DNA of 64,000 nt from an uncultured Clostridia bacterium (GCA_947624445.1 CANQKF010000004.1:42244-106243); one strand, 5' to 3'; shown: positions 1 through 8,750, counted from the stretch's first letter. Program-made: numbers and translations. The notes: generated from the letters alone by a model not told the origin.

Positions 1-324
1 GATGATGCCGATCGCCTTTGCCGTGTCGATCGAGGAGCCCCCGCCGACCGCGACCAGACAATCCGCTCCGCTCGCACAGAAGGCGGCGACGCCCGATTGC
101 ACGTTTTCGATCGTGGGGTTGGGCTTGATGTCCGAATAGATCGCGTAGGGAATGCCCGCGCCGTCGAGCACGTCGGTCGCCTTCTTGGTGACGCCGAATT
201 TCAGAAGATCGGGATCCGAGCAGACGAACGCCTTTTTGAGGCCTCTTGCGCAGATCTCGGTCGCGAGCGACGCGATCTCTCCCGCGCCGTGATAGCTTGT
301 TTCGTTGAGAACCAGTCTTGCCAT
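1..324 (-). CDS. fucO: Iron-containing alcohol dehydrogenase, lactaldehyde reductase-like (5' part only)
   Basis: The window starts inside this gene, so only the first 108 codons are present. The N-terminus reads MARLVLNETSYHGAGEI and later contains the glycine-rich stretch AVGGGSSIDTAKAIG, the NAD(P)-binding signature of iron-dependent group III alcohol dehydrogenases. The opening matches the lactaldehyde reductase (FucO) subgroup best, which reduces lactaldehyde to 1,2-propanediol during fucose or rhamnose fermentation. The start at 322-324 follows a strong AAGGAGGAA ribosome binding site. The iron ligands lie outside the window, so the substrate is uncertain; 1,3-propanediol or butanol dehydrogenase are alternatives. 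Confidence 0.75.
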   Translation of the reverse strand, partial: MARLVLNETSYHGAGEIASLATEICARGLKKAFVCSDPDLLKFGVTKKATDVLDGAGIPYAIYSDIKPNPTIENVQSGVAAFCASGADCLVAVGGGSSIDTAKAIGII

Positions 325-347
325 ATTTGCTTCCTCCTTACGGGAAG

Positions 348-376
348 ATTGTAGCACATCGCAAAAAAGATTGCAA
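348..376 (-). promoter_or_regulatory. Predicted sigma-A promoter of the fucO-like gene
   Basis: On the minus strand, TTGCAA (371-376) and TACAAT (348-353) are separated by 17 bp. The predicted start lies about 18 nt upstream of the ATG, giving a short leader containing the ribosome binding site. Called by eye from consensus match and spacing. Confidence 0.55.
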
Positions 377-608
377 GGCGCGGCGGAAAAATCTTGAAAA
401 ATTTTTATGGCGCGGACCTTTGGGGCAAATGATCGACATATGTCCCCCGCTTCATATGCGGAAAAGGTGCGATATGCGGCATATGTGCGGCAAAACACAC
501 GGGCGGATTTTCCCCGCATATGCCCCGCCGCGCATCTCTCGCAAATGCAAAAAAACGCATACGTCCCCCGCCTTTTTCATCTGACCCGCCTGCGGCGAGG
601 GGACGGCA

Positions 609-683
609 GCGCCCTGCCCCGCGCAGCACAATGCGCGGGGCAGGGCGCAAAAGGCGCGGCGCAAGGGAACCTTGCGCCGCGCC
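609..683. repeat. Two adjacent perfect GC-rich hairpins in the 325-777 gap
   Basis: A 16-bp perfect inverted repeat (609-624 with 633-648, arms GCGCCCTGCCCCGCGC) is followed four bases later by a 14-bp perfect inverted repeat (653-666 with 670-683, arms GGCGCGGCGCAAGG). Neither has a T-tract. They sit downstream of rplQ after its terminator. The rest of the gap (377-600) shows no gene, only ATATG-rich low-complexity sequence and two copies of an ATAYGTCCCCC motif. They may be REP-like palindromes or mRNA stabilisers. Confidence 0.6.
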
Positions 684-737
684 AAACCATAAACCGATCG
701 GCCCGCACCGCAGGGCGTTCGCCGTGCGGCGTACACG

Positions 738-766
738 AAAAAACACCCACGGTGGGGTGCTTTTTC
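738..766 (-). terminator. Intrinsic terminator after rplQ
   Basis: On the minus strand, AAAAAGCACCCC-ACC-GTGGGTGTTTTTT forms a stem with a U-tract 12 nt beyond the rplQ stop, closing the alpha operon. The A-rich side would allow it to work in both directions. Confidence 0.8.
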
Positions 767-777
767 CAAATCGTTTT

Positions 778-1284
778 TCAGACGAGCTCGATGATCGCTT
801 CCTCGGAAGCGTCGCCGCGGCGCTCGCCGAGGCGATAGATGCGCGTGTAACCGCCGCCCTGTCCGAGCTCCGCTTTGCGGTCGGCATACTTGGGCGCGAT
901 CTCGTTGAACAGCTTCTCCATGAGCGGATGATTGATCTTGCCCGTGCGCTTCTTAAAGTCGCTCTTCTTCTCCGCGAAGGGCTTGATCTCCTGAAGGTCG
1001 TAGGTCTTTGCCATGCAATAGCGGCGCGCCGCGAGCTTCTTGGGGCCGTCCTTATAGGACTTCGTCTTGACTTCCTTGCCCTTCTTGTCCTTGGCGACGA
1101 CCTCGATCTCAACGACGTCCTCATAGGAATTGATCGCCTTGGTGATGAGCTTCTCGACGTAAGGCTGCAACTCCTTCGCGCGCGCCAACGTCGTTTCGAT
1201 TCTTCCGTACCAGAGGAGCTGGGACGCCTGATTGCGCAGGATCGCAAGGCGCTGCTCCGTTGTTCTGCCTAATTTCCCGGGCAT
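778..1284 (-). CDS. rplQ: 50S ribosomal protein L17
   Basis: Large-subunit protein L17, last gene of the alpha operon. The N-terminus (MPGKLGRTTEQRLAILRNQ) and the C-terminal GGYTRIYRLGERRGD block are diagnostic. At 168 residues it is about 40 longer than E. coli L17; the extra sequence is a lysine-rich insertion at roughly residues 55-110 before the NHPLMEKLFNEIAPKYADR block. It starts 3 nt after the rpoA stop and ends just before the operon terminator. Confidence 0.97.
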   Translation of the reverse strand: MPGKLGRTTEQRLAILRNQASQLLWYGRIETTLARAKELQPYVEKLITKAINSYEDVVEIEVVAKDKKGKEVKTKSYKDGPKKLAARRYCMAKTYDLQEIKPFAEKKSDFKKRTGKINHPLMEKLFNEIAPKYADRKAELGQGGGYTRIYRLGERRGDASEEAIIELV

Positions 1285-1287
1285 GAT

Positions 1288-2241
1288 TTAATCCTCCTTT
1301 TTTTCAAGCGAAAGACCGTACGATTCGAGCTTCTGAATGACTTCGTCGAGGGACTTCTTGCCGAGGTTTCTGACCTTGAGCATGTCCTCTTCCGTCTTTC
1401 GGATGAGGTCTTCCACGGTGTGAATGTTGGCTCTCTTCAAGCAGTTGTAGGAACGGACGGAGAAGTCCATGTCCTCGATCTTCATCGAGAGGATCTGCTG
1501 CTGCTTATCGTCGTCCGTCTTGACGAGGATATCCATATCCTTGATGGTATCCGAAAGATTGACGAACAGGTTGATGTGGTCCTGCATGATCTTCGCGGCG
1601 AGGGAGACGATCTCCTTCCCCGAGAAGGTGCCGTCCGTCCAGACCTCGATGGTGAGGCGGTCGAAATCGATGTTCTGCCCGACGCGGGCGGGATCGACGC
1701 TGTAATTGACCTTCTTGACGGGCGTGTAGATGCTATCGATGGGAATATAATCGATCTGAGGTTGCTTGTTGTCCTTCGCGGGATGATATCCTCTGCCCCT
1801 GCCGATCGTGATCTCCATATCGATCTTGCCGCCTGCGTCGATGGTGCAGATGTATTGGTCGGAGTTGATGATCTCGATCTCCGAATCCTGCGAGATGTCC
1901 GCCGCCGTCACGACCGCGGGCCCCTCCTTCACGAGGCGCAAGGTCTTGGTGTAGCCCTTATCGGTGACCCTCGTCTTGATGGCGAGGAGTTTGAGGTTCA
2001 GAATAATTTCGGTAACGTCCTCTTTGACGCCCGGGATGGCGCAGAACTCATGTTTCACAGTCCCGTCCATGAAGCGGATCCCTTGCGCGGCAGCACCGGG
2101 CAGCGCCGACAGCAGAATTCTTCTCAAGCAGTTGCCGATTGTAAGACCGAATCCCTTCTCGAGCGGCTCGACGACAAGTTTTGCATAGCTCTTGTCCTCG
2201 TTTTCCGTAACCTCGATCTTGGGCATATCCATTTCGATCAT
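1288..2241 (-). CDS. rpoA: DNA-directed RNA polymerase alpha subunit
   Basis: RNA polymerase alpha, 317 residues, the dimer that nucleates core enzyme assembly. The N-terminal domain shows GFGLTIGNCLRRILLSALPGAA, the dimerisation helix region, and the C-terminal domain shows the helix-hairpin-helix DNA-contact block (NCLKRANIHTVEDLIRKTEEDML and VRNLGKKSLDEV). Length is normal for the family. It lies between rpsD and rplQ, the standard alpha-operon order. The start is preceded by AAGGAGG-like sequence. Confidence 0.98.
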   Translation of the reverse strand: MIEMDMPKIEVTENEDKSYAKLVVEPLEKGFGLTIGNCLRRILLSALPGAAAQGIRFMDGTVKHEFCAIPGVKEDVTEIILNLKLLAIKTRVTDKGYTKTLRLVKEGPAVVTAADISQDSEIEIINSDQYICTIDAGGKIDMEITIGRGRGYHPAKDNKQPQIDYIPIDSIYTPVKKVNYSVDPARVGQNIDFDRLTIEVWTDGTFSGKEIVSLAAKIMQDHINLFVNLSDTIKDMDILVKTDDDKQQQILSMKIEDMDFSVRSYNCLKRANIHTVEDLIRKTEEDMLKVRNLGKKSLDEVIQKLESYGLSLEKKED

Positions 2242-2266
2242 ATAGCTACCTCCTTATGGAATTTAA

Positions 2267-2893
2267 TTATTTGGAGTACAACTCGACGATCATGTGTTCT
2301 GCGATCTGGCTATCGATGTCCTCTCTGGTCGGCAGCGCCAAAACCTTTCCCTCGAGCTTCTCGGGATCGAATTCCAGCCACTTGGGCAGGTTCCCCGCCT
2401 TCATCGACTTGATCTGCTCGAAATATTTGTTGTTCTTTCTGTTCTCTTTGACGGCAACGACGTCCCCCGCCTTCACGATATAGGAGGGAACGGTGACCGT
2501 CTTTCCGTTGACCGTGAGGTGCGCGTGGTTGACGAGCTGGCGCGCCTGCGTGCGCGAAGCGCCGATACCCATGCGGAACACGACGTTATCCAGCCTTCTC
2601 TCGAGGAGGGAGAGCATGTTCTCGCCCGTGATCCCCTTCATGCGCTCCGCAAGCTCGTAGTAGTGGCGGAACTGCCCTTCCTGCACGCCGTAGATGCGCT
2701 TCGTCTTTTGCTTCTCGCGAAGCTGGAGTCCGTATTCGGAGACCTTCTTCCGCATGGCGCTGGGCGCTTTCCCGGGAGGCGTGGGCCGCTTGTTGAACGG
2801 GCACTTCTCCATGTAGCACTTATCGCCCTTCAAAAAGAGCTTATTGCCCTCTCTTCTGCAAAGCTTGCATTTCGCTTCTCTGTAAACAGCCAT
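2267..2893 (-). CDS. rpsD: 30S ribosomal protein S4
   Basis: Primary 16S rRNA-binding protein S4, 208 residues. The N-terminal zinc-type motif is kept: CKLCRREGNKLFLKG followed by CYMEKCPF, giving four cysteines. The S4 RNA-binding domain follows (LDNVVFRMGIGASRTQARQLVNH). The gene is inside the alpha operon between rpsK and rpoA, whereas in Bacillus subtilis rpsD is separate, so S4 autoregulation could act on this operon here (inference). Confidence 0.98.
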   Translation of the reverse strand: MAVYREAKCKLCRREGNKLFLKGDKCYMEKCPFNKRPTPPGKAPSAMRKKVSEYGLQLREKQKTKRIYGVQEGQFRHYYELAERMKGITGENMLSLLERRLDNVVFRMGIGASRTQARQLVNHAHLTVNGKTVTVPSYIVKAGDVVAVKENRKNNKYFEQIKSMKAGNLPKWLEFDPEKLEGKVLALPTREDIDSQIAEHMIVELYSK

Positions 2894-2904
2894 GTCTTAC
2901 CTCC

Positions 2905-3303
2905 TTAAACTCTTCTGCGCTTGGGCGGACGGCACCCGTTGTGCGCGACCGGCGAAACGTCGGAAATGAGCGTGACTTCGAGATCGCAGTTCGCGAGCGC
3001 GCGGATCGCGGACTCTCTGCCCGCGCCGGGACCCTTGACGTAGACTTCGACGGAACGGAGCCCGTGCTCCTTTGCCGCCTTCGCCGCCGTCTCGGCCGCC
3101 ATCTGCGCTGCGAACGGCGTGCCCTTGCGCGAGCCGCGGTATTTCAGCGCGCCTGCGCTCGACCACGAGATGACATTGCCGTTCATATCCGTGATGGTGA
3201 CGATGGTGTTGTTGAACGTGGACTGGATGTGGACCTGTCCGCGGTCGATCTTCTTGATTTCTCTGCGCTTGCGCGAAGCAACCGACTTCTTTGCTGCTGC
3301 CAT
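2905..3303 (-). CDS. rpsK: 30S ribosomal protein S11
   Basis: S11 of the small-subunit platform, 132 residues. It is recognised by [18 protein letters not shown] and the C-terminal [18 protein letters not shown]. It lies 12 nt downstream of rpsM and 12 nt upstream of rpsD with ribosome binding sites in each gap, so it is cotranscribed. Confidence 0.98.
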   Translation of the reverse strand: MAAAKKSVASRKRREIKKIDRGQVHIQSTFNNTIVTITDMNGNVISWSSAGALKYRGSRKGTPFAAQMAAETAAKAAKEHGLRSVEVYVKGPGAGRESAIRALANCDLEVTLISDVSPVAHNGCRPPKRRRV

Positions 3304-3315
3304 GTCCTCGCCTCC

Positions 3316-3684
3316 TTACTTCTTCTTGTTCGCGACCGTACGGCGGGGTCCTTTGCGGGTCCGCGCGTTGCGCTTCGTGCTCTGTCCGCGTACGGGCAAG
3401 CCCTTTCTGTGGCGCACGCCGCGATAGCACCCGATCTCCATCAGGCGCTTGATGTTGAGGCTGACCTGTCCTCTGAGTTCGCCCTCCACGGTGAGGTGGT
3501 GGTCGATATACTCTCTGAGTTTCGAAACGTCGTTCTCATCGAGATCCTTCACGCGGGTATCGGGGTCGATGCCCGTCTCCGCAAGGATCTTCTTCGACGT
3601 CGTAAGTCCGATTCCGTAGATGTAGGTGAGACCGATCTCGACCCGCTTCTCTCTCGGCAAATCCACACCGGCAATACGTGCCAT
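3316..3684 (-). CDS. rpsM: 30S ribosomal protein S13
   Basis: S13 of the small-subunit head, 122 residues, beginning [24 protein letters not shown] and ending in the basic [20 protein letters not shown] tail. The reading frame stays open further upstream, but the start at 3684 has the ribosome binding site CGGAGG and matches the family N-terminus. It is the first gene of a sub-operon with its own strong promoter and a leader of about 225 nt. Confidence 0.97.
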   Translation of the reverse strand: MARIAGVDLPREKRVEIGLTYIYGIGLTTSKKILAETGIDPDTRVKDLDENDVSKLREYIDHHLTVEGELRGQVSLNIKRLMEIGCYRGVRHRKGLPVRGQSTKRNARTRKGPRRTVANKKK

Positions 3685-3946
3685 GTAATTGAAACCTCCG
3701 TTGAAATGGTAAAATATATTTTCTATGTCGTCCGTTCTTCGCGGCGCGCAGTGGAAAGTACGCGCCTGCAAAGCGGGAATTTTCGGTTTCTTGCGCGTCT
3801 TTGGCGGAAAAACTCCCCAAATCAGCGCAAAGCAAGCCAACTCTCCGCACCTACCGTTGCGGAAATTCGGCTTGAAATCTGGTTCATTTACGGTTCTGTG
3901 CAAAAACCGTAGGATACATTATAGCACCAAAAACAGTCCTTGTCAA
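3685..3946 (-). promoter_or_regulatory. Internal promoter and long leader of rpsM-rpsK-rpsD-rpoA-rplQ
   Basis: On the minus strand, a perfect TTGACA (3941-3946) and perfect TATAAT (3918-3923) are separated by 17 bp, just past the rpmJ stop. The predicted start near 3911 leaves a leader of about 225 nt before rpsM with no credible ORF. A leader this long upstream of an operon containing rpsD suggests ribosomal-protein autoregulation, but no known leader structure was recognised. Confidence 0.75.
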
Positions 3947-3952
3947 CTGATT

Positions 3953-4069
3953 TTAACCCTGTCTTTGCTTGTGGCTCTTGTTTTTCGAGCAGATGACCAT
4001 CACTTTTCCGTTTCTCTTGATCACTTTGCACTTATCGCACATGGGTTTTACGGAAGGTCTGACTTTCAT
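3953..4069 (-). CDS. rpmJ: 50S ribosomal protein L36 (zinc form)
   Basis: A 38-residue protein starting [17 protein letters not shown]11, C14, C27 and H33 form the zinc-binding set, so this is the C+ form of L36. The start is at 4067-4069 after a GAGGT ribosome binding site and the TAA stop is at 3953-3955. It sits between infA and rpsM as is usual in Bacillota. Confidence 0.96.
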   Translation of the reverse strand: MKVRPSVKPMCDKCKVIKRNGKVMVICSKNKSHKQRQG

Positions 4070-4229
4070 TTTTTTCTACCTCGGATTTGAATTTGCGAAC
4101 TGCGATTTTTCCGCACGGTTTCCCTCGGACGCGCAGTTTCAAAGTGAGACGCATTTATTGCATTACGCGTCGGGCTTATTTCCTCGGCGAAAAGATTTGC
4201 CCCGCAAAGCTTTTCGCCGAAACTATCTT

Positions 4230-4451
4230 TCAGTTCTTGCTGCGCCAGGTGATACGACCTTTGGTGAGATCGTAGGGGCTCATCTCGAGCTTCACATTGT
4301 CGCCCTCGATGATGCGGATATAGTTCATGCGGAGCTTCCCCGAAATATACGCCGTGATGATGTGTCCGTTGGAGAGCCGCACCTTGAACGCGGCGTTGGG
4401 GAGCGCTTCGATGACTTTTCCTTCGGTTTCGATGACGTCGTCCTTCGACAT
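4230..4451 (-). CDS. infA: Translation initiation factor IF-1
   Basis: IF-1, 73 residues, an OB-fold protein that occupies the ribosomal A site during initiation. It is recognised by [20 protein letters not shown], the [17 protein letters not shown] core and the [10 protein letters not shown] end. A longer frame exists upstream, but the 4451 start follows GGAGGTAGT and gives the family length. The 160-nt gap to rpmJ (4070-4229) holds no gene. Confidence 0.97.
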   Translation of the reverse strand: MSKDDVIETEGKVIEALPNAAFKVRLSNGHIITAYISGKLRMNYIRIIEGDNVKLEMSPYDLTKGRITWRSKN

Positions 4452-4467
4452 ACTACCTCCGTTCACC

Positions 4468-5211
4468 TCAAAGGGTGAGGATCTCAACGCCGTCCTCGCG
4501 GACGACCAGCGTGTTCTCGTAATGCGCGGCGGGGCGGCCGTCCGCCATGACGGCGGTCCATCCGTCGGGAAGCACCTCGACCCGCCACTTGCCTGCGGCG
4601 ATCATGGGCTCGACGCAGATGACCGCGCCTGCGGGAAGCCGCATCCCCGTGCCTTGCCGCCCGAAATTCGGAACGGCGGGGTCCTCGTGCATTTCTCTGC
4701 CGATGCCGTGCCCCGTGTATGCGCGGATGACGGAAAACCCGTTCTCCTCCGCATGCTTCTGGACGCGGGATCCGATGTCGTTGAGCGGCGTGCCCGCGCG
4801 GAGCCCCTCGATGCCCGCAAAGAAACACTCCTCGGTGACGCGCACCAATTTGTCTTTCTCCGCGCTCACCTTCCCGATGCGGAAGGTCCTTGCGCCGTCG
4901 CCGTGAAAGCCGTTCTTGTAGGCGCAGAGGTCTACGCTCACGATATCCCCCTCGCGGAGGACCCGATCGCCCGGGATGCCGTGCACCACGACTTCGTTGA
5001 CGGAGACGCAGGCGGAGGCGGGAAACCCGCCGTACCCGAGGCAGGAGGGGATCGCACCGTGCGCGCGGATGAACTGCTCGACGAGCGCGTCGACCTCCCG
5101 CGTCGTCATGCCCGCGGCGATCCTTTCCCCCACATGGGCGAGGCAGTCGCGGACGATGGCGCAGGGCTCGCGCATGCGCGCGATCTCTTCTTCGCTCTTA
5201 ACGACGATCAT
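4468..5211 (-). CDS. map: Methionine aminopeptidase type I
   Basis: Removes the initiator methionine from nascent proteins, 247 residues. The pita-bread fold is clear: [21 protein letters not shown] with the first metal-ligand Asp, then the [20 protein letters not shown] and VICVEPM motifs carrying the remaining ligands. The start at 5209-5211 overlaps the adk stop by 4 nt (ATGA), indicating translational coupling. It ends 16 nt before infA. Confidence 0.96.
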   Translation of the reverse strand: MIVVKSEEEIARMREPCAIVRDCLAHVGERIAAGMTTREVDALVEQFIRAHGAIPSCLGYGGFPASACVSVNEVVVHGIPGDRVLREGDIVSVDLCAYKNGFHGDGARTFRIGKVSAEKDKLVRVTEECFFAGIEGLRAGTPLNDIGSRVQKHAEENGFSVIRAYTGHGIGREMHEDPAVPNFGRQGTGMRLPAGAVICVEPMIAAGKWRVEVLPDGWTAVMADGRPAAHYENTLVVREDGVEILTL

Positions 5212-5852
5212 TGCTTTGCGAGACGGTCGAGCACCTTCTTGATCTCCTCGAACAGCACTTCGGCGGGAGCCTCCGTGCCCGTGAAGTTCAGGATGTTGCC
5301 CTTCTTCGTGTAGTAGTCGATGAGCGGCGCCGTCTGCTCGTTGTAGACGGCAAGGCGGGCGCCCACGGTCTCGGGGTTGTCGTCCTTGCGGCGGTAGAGT
5401 TCGCCGCCGCAGCGGGCGCACGTCGTCGCCCCGTTGAGGGTGGAGACGTGGTAGCTCTCGCCGCATTCCTTGCAAACTCTCCTGCCGCAAAGGCGGTCCA
5501 TGAGGAGTTTGTGGTCGATGTTGATGTTCACAACGCCGTCGATCTCGGCGAACGTATCGAGCGCCTCCGCCTGGAACAGGTTGCGGGGGAAGCCGTCGAG
5601 GAGATACCCCTTCTTGCAATCCTCCCACGTGAGGCGGTCCTTCACGATCGCGCAGGTCACTTCGTCGGGAACGAGCTCGCCCTTATCGGTATAAGACTTC
5701 GCGAGCAGCCCGATCTCGGTGCCGTTTTTGATGTTCGCACGGAAGATGTCGCCCGTGGAGATGTGGACGAGACCGTAGCGGTCGGAGATCTTTGTCGCCT
5801 GCGTGCCCTTGCCTGCGCCGGGCGCGCCGAGAAGGATCAGATTCATAAACAA
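5208..5852 (-). CDS. adk: Adenylate kinase
   Basis: Converts AMP and ATP to two ADP, 214 residues. It has the P-loop GAPGAGKGTQA near the N-terminus and a zinc-type lid with four cysteines (CGRRVCKECGES then CARCGG), typical of Gram-positive long-form enzymes. It follows secY as expected, but the secY-adk gap is expanded to 350 nt by repeats. It has its own GAGG ribosome binding site. Confidence 0.97.
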   Translation of the reverse strand: MFMNLILLGAPGAGKGTQATKISDRYGLVHISTGDIFRANIKNGTEIGLLAKSYTDKGELVPDEVTCAIVKDRLTWEDCKKGYLLDGFPRNLFQAEALDTFAEIDGVVNINIDHKLLMDRLCGRRVCKECGESYHVSTLNGATTCARCGGELYRRKDDNPETVGARLAVYNEQTAPLIDYYTKKGNILNFTGTEAPAEVLFEEIKKVLDRLAKQ

Positions 5853-5888
5853 CCTCTTTTTTGCTTAGCGAGATGATGCTTTTCAATC

Positions 5889-6028
5889 TCTTGCGCGAGC
5901 AAAGCCGCGCTTTGCGCTACATGGATATTGGGTTCCGTTAAACTGCGGAGAAGCGATACGCTTCCGATTTCTTGCGCGAGCAAAACCACGCTTTTGCGCT
6001 ACATGGATATTGGGTTCCGTTAAACTGC
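5889..6028. repeat. Tandem pair of about 58-nt repeats (period 81) between secY and adk
   Basis: The segment with TTGCGCGAGCAAAGCCGCGC and ending GGGTTCCGTTAAACTGC occurs twice, beginning near 5889 and 5970. The sub-sequence CCGTTAAACTGCGGAGAAGC (5935-5954) is found exactly at 21129-21148, so the unit belongs to a dispersed family. In each unit an inner GC(A)AAGC/GCTTT(T)GC inverted repeat is kept although the bases differ between copies. Confidence 0.75.
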
Positions 6029-6037
6029 CTTCAAATC

Positions 6038-6202
6038 CCTTGCCTTAGCCCGAATTCACTTCGGGCGTGGGCGACCCAAGTTGCCGAACCCTTTCGGCTT
6101 CTTGTCCGATGAAACAAAAAGGGTTTGTGCGGCTAAGAGTCTGGGAAAGCATGGGCGATTATCCGCTCACGGAATTTTCTTGGCACAAGAAAATTCGTGA
6201 AC
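6038..6202 (-). repeat. Structured intergenic repeat, family A, copy 1
   Basis: Read on the minus strand the element starts with GTTCACGAATTTTCTTG immediately after the secY stop codon and runs for about 160 nt. It contains hairpin 1 (6167-6200, TCACG...CCGTGA arms) and hairpin 2 (6048-6066, GCCCGAA/TTCGGGC around a 5-nt loop), separated by the conserved segments GCCGCACAAAC and TTTCATCGGACAA. The same order of blocks is present at 16529-16690 on the other strand. Function unknown. Confidence 0.8.
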
Positions 6203-7534
6203 TTACTTCAAGAATCCCTTATAGTTCTTCATCAGGATCTGCGACTGCAACTGCTTATCGAATTCCAGCGCGACCGAGACGACGATCAAGATCCCCGTCG
6301 TGGAGAACACGTTGACAAGGTTGGAGCCTGCCCAGCTGAACGCCACCGAGGGAATGAACGCGACAAGGGTGAGGAAGATCGCACCGAACAGCGTGATGCG
6401 CTTGTTGATCTTCTTGAGATATGCCGCCGTCGGCTTGCCGGGACGGATGCCCTGGATGAAGCCGCCGTTGCCCTGGATCTGCTTCGCCACGTCGTCGGGA
6501 TTGAACTCGATGGAGGCGTAGAAGAACGCAAAGATGAAGATGAGAATGCAGAGCGCGAGGGCGTAGAGGACCTGCCCGTACCAGTTGGGCGAGGAGCCCG
6601 AGAACCAGTTCTGGAGACCGGTCGCTGCGGGCGTGTTCCCCCAGAAGAGGCTGATGAGCATGGACGGGAAGGAGATGATCGCGAACGCGAAGATGAGGGG
6701 CATGACGCCGCTTCCCGTGATCTTCATGGGAATGACGGAGCTCTGGCCGCCGTACATCTTGGTGCCGCGCACCTGCTTTGCGTATTGCACGGGGATCTTG
6801 CGCTCGGCGAGGTCCACATACACGATCGCAAAGAACACGAGGACCGTGATGACAAGGAACAGACCGAGATTGAGAAGGTGCTCCGCGTTGTCCGTAAAGA
6901 CAAGTTCGATCTCGTTGAGGACGGAGATGCCCGCCGTCGAGATGATGCCGATGAAGATGATCATCGAGATGCCGTTGCCGACGCCGAAATCGGTGATGCG
7001 CTCACCGAGCCACATGACGAGCATGGCGCCGCCCGTGTAGACGATGGTCATGTAGATCCCTGCGATCCACTTTGCGGCCGTCTCGCCGATGTCCTTCGCG
7101 AAGAAGAGGTCTGCCTTGATGGCGTTCTGCTGGTTCGCGAAGGTGACGATGATGCCGACGGATTGGATGACGGCAAGGATGATGGTCAAAAGACGCGTGA
7201 AGAACGTGATGCGCTTTCTCCCCTCTTCGCCCTGCTTCGAGAGGTTCTCGAGGTAGGGAATGCCGACCGTGAGAAGCTGGATGATAATGGACGCGTTGAT
7301 GTACGGCCCGATCCCGAGCGCGAACAGCGTGCCGTTCTGGAGCGCGTTGCCCGTGATGCCGCTCATGAGCGTCAAAAAGTCGTTGCCCGTGATCGCCGTC
7401 TCGAACTGCACTCTGTCGAGCCCCGGGACGGGGATATAGCACCCGACGCGGAACACGAGCAAGAGCAGCAGGGTGAATAAGAGCTTCTTGCGGATCTCTT
7501 TATTGAGAAGGGCGTTTTTAATGGTTTCAAACAT
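6203..7534 (-). CDS. secY: Protein translocase subunit SecY
   Basis: Channel subunit of the Sec translocon, 443 residues with ten hydrophobic segments. It is recognised by LLVFRVGCYIPVPGLD at the N-terminus, the ALGIGPYINASIIIQLL plug/TM2 region and the RITLFGAIFLTLVAFIP segment of the C-terminal half. It is the last gene of the spc block; a family A repeat starts directly at its stop codon. Confidence 0.98.
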   Translation of the reverse strand: MFETIKNALLNKEIRKKLLFTLLLLLVFRVGCYIPVPGLDRVQFETAITGNDFLTLMSGITGNALQNGTLFALGIGPYINASIIIQLLTVGIPYLENLSKQGEEGRKRITFFTRLLTIILAVIQSVGIIVTFANQQNAIKADLFFAKDIGETAAKWIAGIYMTIVYTGGAMLVMWLGERITDFGVGNGISMIIFIGIISTAGISVLNEIELVFTDNAEHLLNLGLFLVITVLVFFAIVYVDLAERKIPVQYAKQVRGTKMYGGQSSVIPMKITGSGVMPLIFAFAIISFPSMLISLFWGNTPAATGLQNWFSGSSPNWYGQVLYALALCILIFIFAFFYASIEFNPDDVAKQIQGNGGFIQGIRPGKPTAAYLKKINKRITLFGAIFLTLVAFIPSVAFSWAGSNLVNVFSTTGILIVVSVALEFDKQLQSQILMKNYKGFLK

Positions 7535-7575
7535 AGTTTACTCCTTTCAAGCGCCGTGGAAGAGACGGGGAATGC

Positions 7576-8025
7576 TCATTCGAGAACTTCCGCCGTGCCG
7601 CCCGCAGCCTCGATCGCAGCCTTCGCCGCCGCCGAGAACTTCGCGGCGCGCACTTTGAGCGCGACTTTGAGTTCCCCGCCGCCGAGGACTTTGAGCCCCG
7701 CGTTGTGCTTGACTTCCTTTGCAAGCCCGTTTTCGAGCACGTAGCCGTAGTCGACTTCCGTCCCCGCGGGAAGATCGTTGAGCGCCGAAACGTTGACGAT
7801 CACATAGTCCTTGCCCCACTTGTTGTGGAAGCCGCGCTTGGGGATCCTGCGGGCAAGCGGCATCTGGCCGCCTTCGAAGCCGGGTCTTACCCCGCCGCCC
7901 GAACGCGCCCACTGGCCCTTGTGGCCCTTGCCGCTCGTCTTGCCGAGGCCCGAACCGATGCCCCTGCCAAGCCGCTTTTCGGTTTTTCTTGCTCCCTCTG
8001 CGGGAGAGATGGTATCGATTCTCAT
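7576..8025 (-). CDS. rplO: 50S ribosomal protein L15
   Basis: L15, 149 residues, with the N-terminal glycine/arginine-rich extension ([21 protein letters not shown]) and [17 protein letters not shown] that reach into the 23S rRNA core. Located between rpmD and secY, the universal order. Confidence 0.97.
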   Translation of the reverse strand: MRIDTISPAEGARKTEKRLGRGIGSGLGKTSGKGHKGQWARSGGGVRPGFEGGQMPLARRIPKRGFHNKWGKDYVIVNVSALNDLPAGTEVDYGYVLENGLAKEVKHNAGLKVLGGGELKVALKVRAAKFSAAAKAAIEAAGGTAEVLE

Positions 8026-8028
8026 TGT

Positions 8029-8208
8029 TTACTCCTTTACCTCTTCGACCTGAACGAGGTGCGCGACCTTCTTGATCTGCCCGCGCAGCGTTGCGCTGTC
8101 GGCAAAGACTTTGTAGGTGCGGATCTTCGTGAGACCGAGGGCGGCGATCGTCGCCTTGACCGACTTGACCTCGCCGATGGGGCTCTTCATCAAAGTGATT
8201 TTTACCAT
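8029..8208 (-). CDS. rpmD: 50S ribosomal protein L30
   Basis: L30, 59 residues, starting MVKITLMKSPIGEVKSVKAT. The frame is open far upstream, but the start at 8206-8208 is preceded by GAGGAAATC and gives the expected length. It sits between rpsE and rplO. Confidence 0.95.
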   Translation of the reverse strand: MVKITLMKSPIGEVKSVKATIAALGLTKIRTYKVFADSATLRGQIKKVAHLVQVEEVKE

Positions 8209-8218
8209 GATTTCCTCC

Positions 8219-8737
8219 TCAGCCGACGATCTCTTCGACGGTCTTTCCGCGAAGCGCCGCGATCTCCTCGGCGGTCTTGAGCTCTGCGAGCCCCGCGACC
8301 GTCGCTTTGATGCAGTTACCGGGGTTCTGCGTGCCGTGCGACTTCGTACGGATATTCTTGATCCCCGCGGCTTCCATGACGGCACGGACGGGCCCGCCCG
8401 CGATGACGCCGGTACCTTCGGCGGCGGGGAGCATGAGCACCGCGCCTTTCCCGAACCGCCCCAGCACCTCGTGCGGGATCGTCGTATCCACGATGGAGAC
8501 CTTGATCATGTTCTTCTTGGCGGCCTGCGTCGCTTTCTCGATCGCCTCGGGGACTTCCTTGGATTTCCCCGTGCCGTAGCCGACGTGCCCCGCCCCGTCG
8601 CCGACGACGACAAGCGCCGCAAAGCGCATGTTCTTGCCGCCCTTGACGGTCTTGCTCACGCGATTGATCTCGATGAGCTTCTTGATGAGCCCGTCGTTTT
8701 CTTCCTGTCTTCTCTGAGGTCTGTTTTCTCTTGCCAT
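8219..8737 (-). CDS. rpsE: 30S ribosomal protein S5
   Basis: S5, 172 residues, needed for decoding fidelity. The N-terminal double-stranded-RNA-like domain ([22 protein letters not shown]) and the C-terminal [21 protein letters not shown] block are typical. Flanked by rplR and rpmD. Confidence 0.97.
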   Translation of the reverse strand: MARENRPQRRQEENDGLIKKLIEINRVSKTVKGGKNMRFAALVVVGDGAGHVGYGTGKSKEVPEAIEKATQAAKKNMIKVSIVDTTIPHEVLGRFGKGAVLMLPAAEGTGVIAGGPVRAVMEAAGIKNIRTKSHGTQNPGNCIKATVAGLAELKTAEEIAALRGKTVEEIVG

Positions 8738-8750
8738 GATCTATACTCCT

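Noticed and set aside
5853..6202. A small gene between secY and adk
   Set aside because: Frames here are short, lack ribosome binding sites, and the sequence is explained by tandem and family A repeats.
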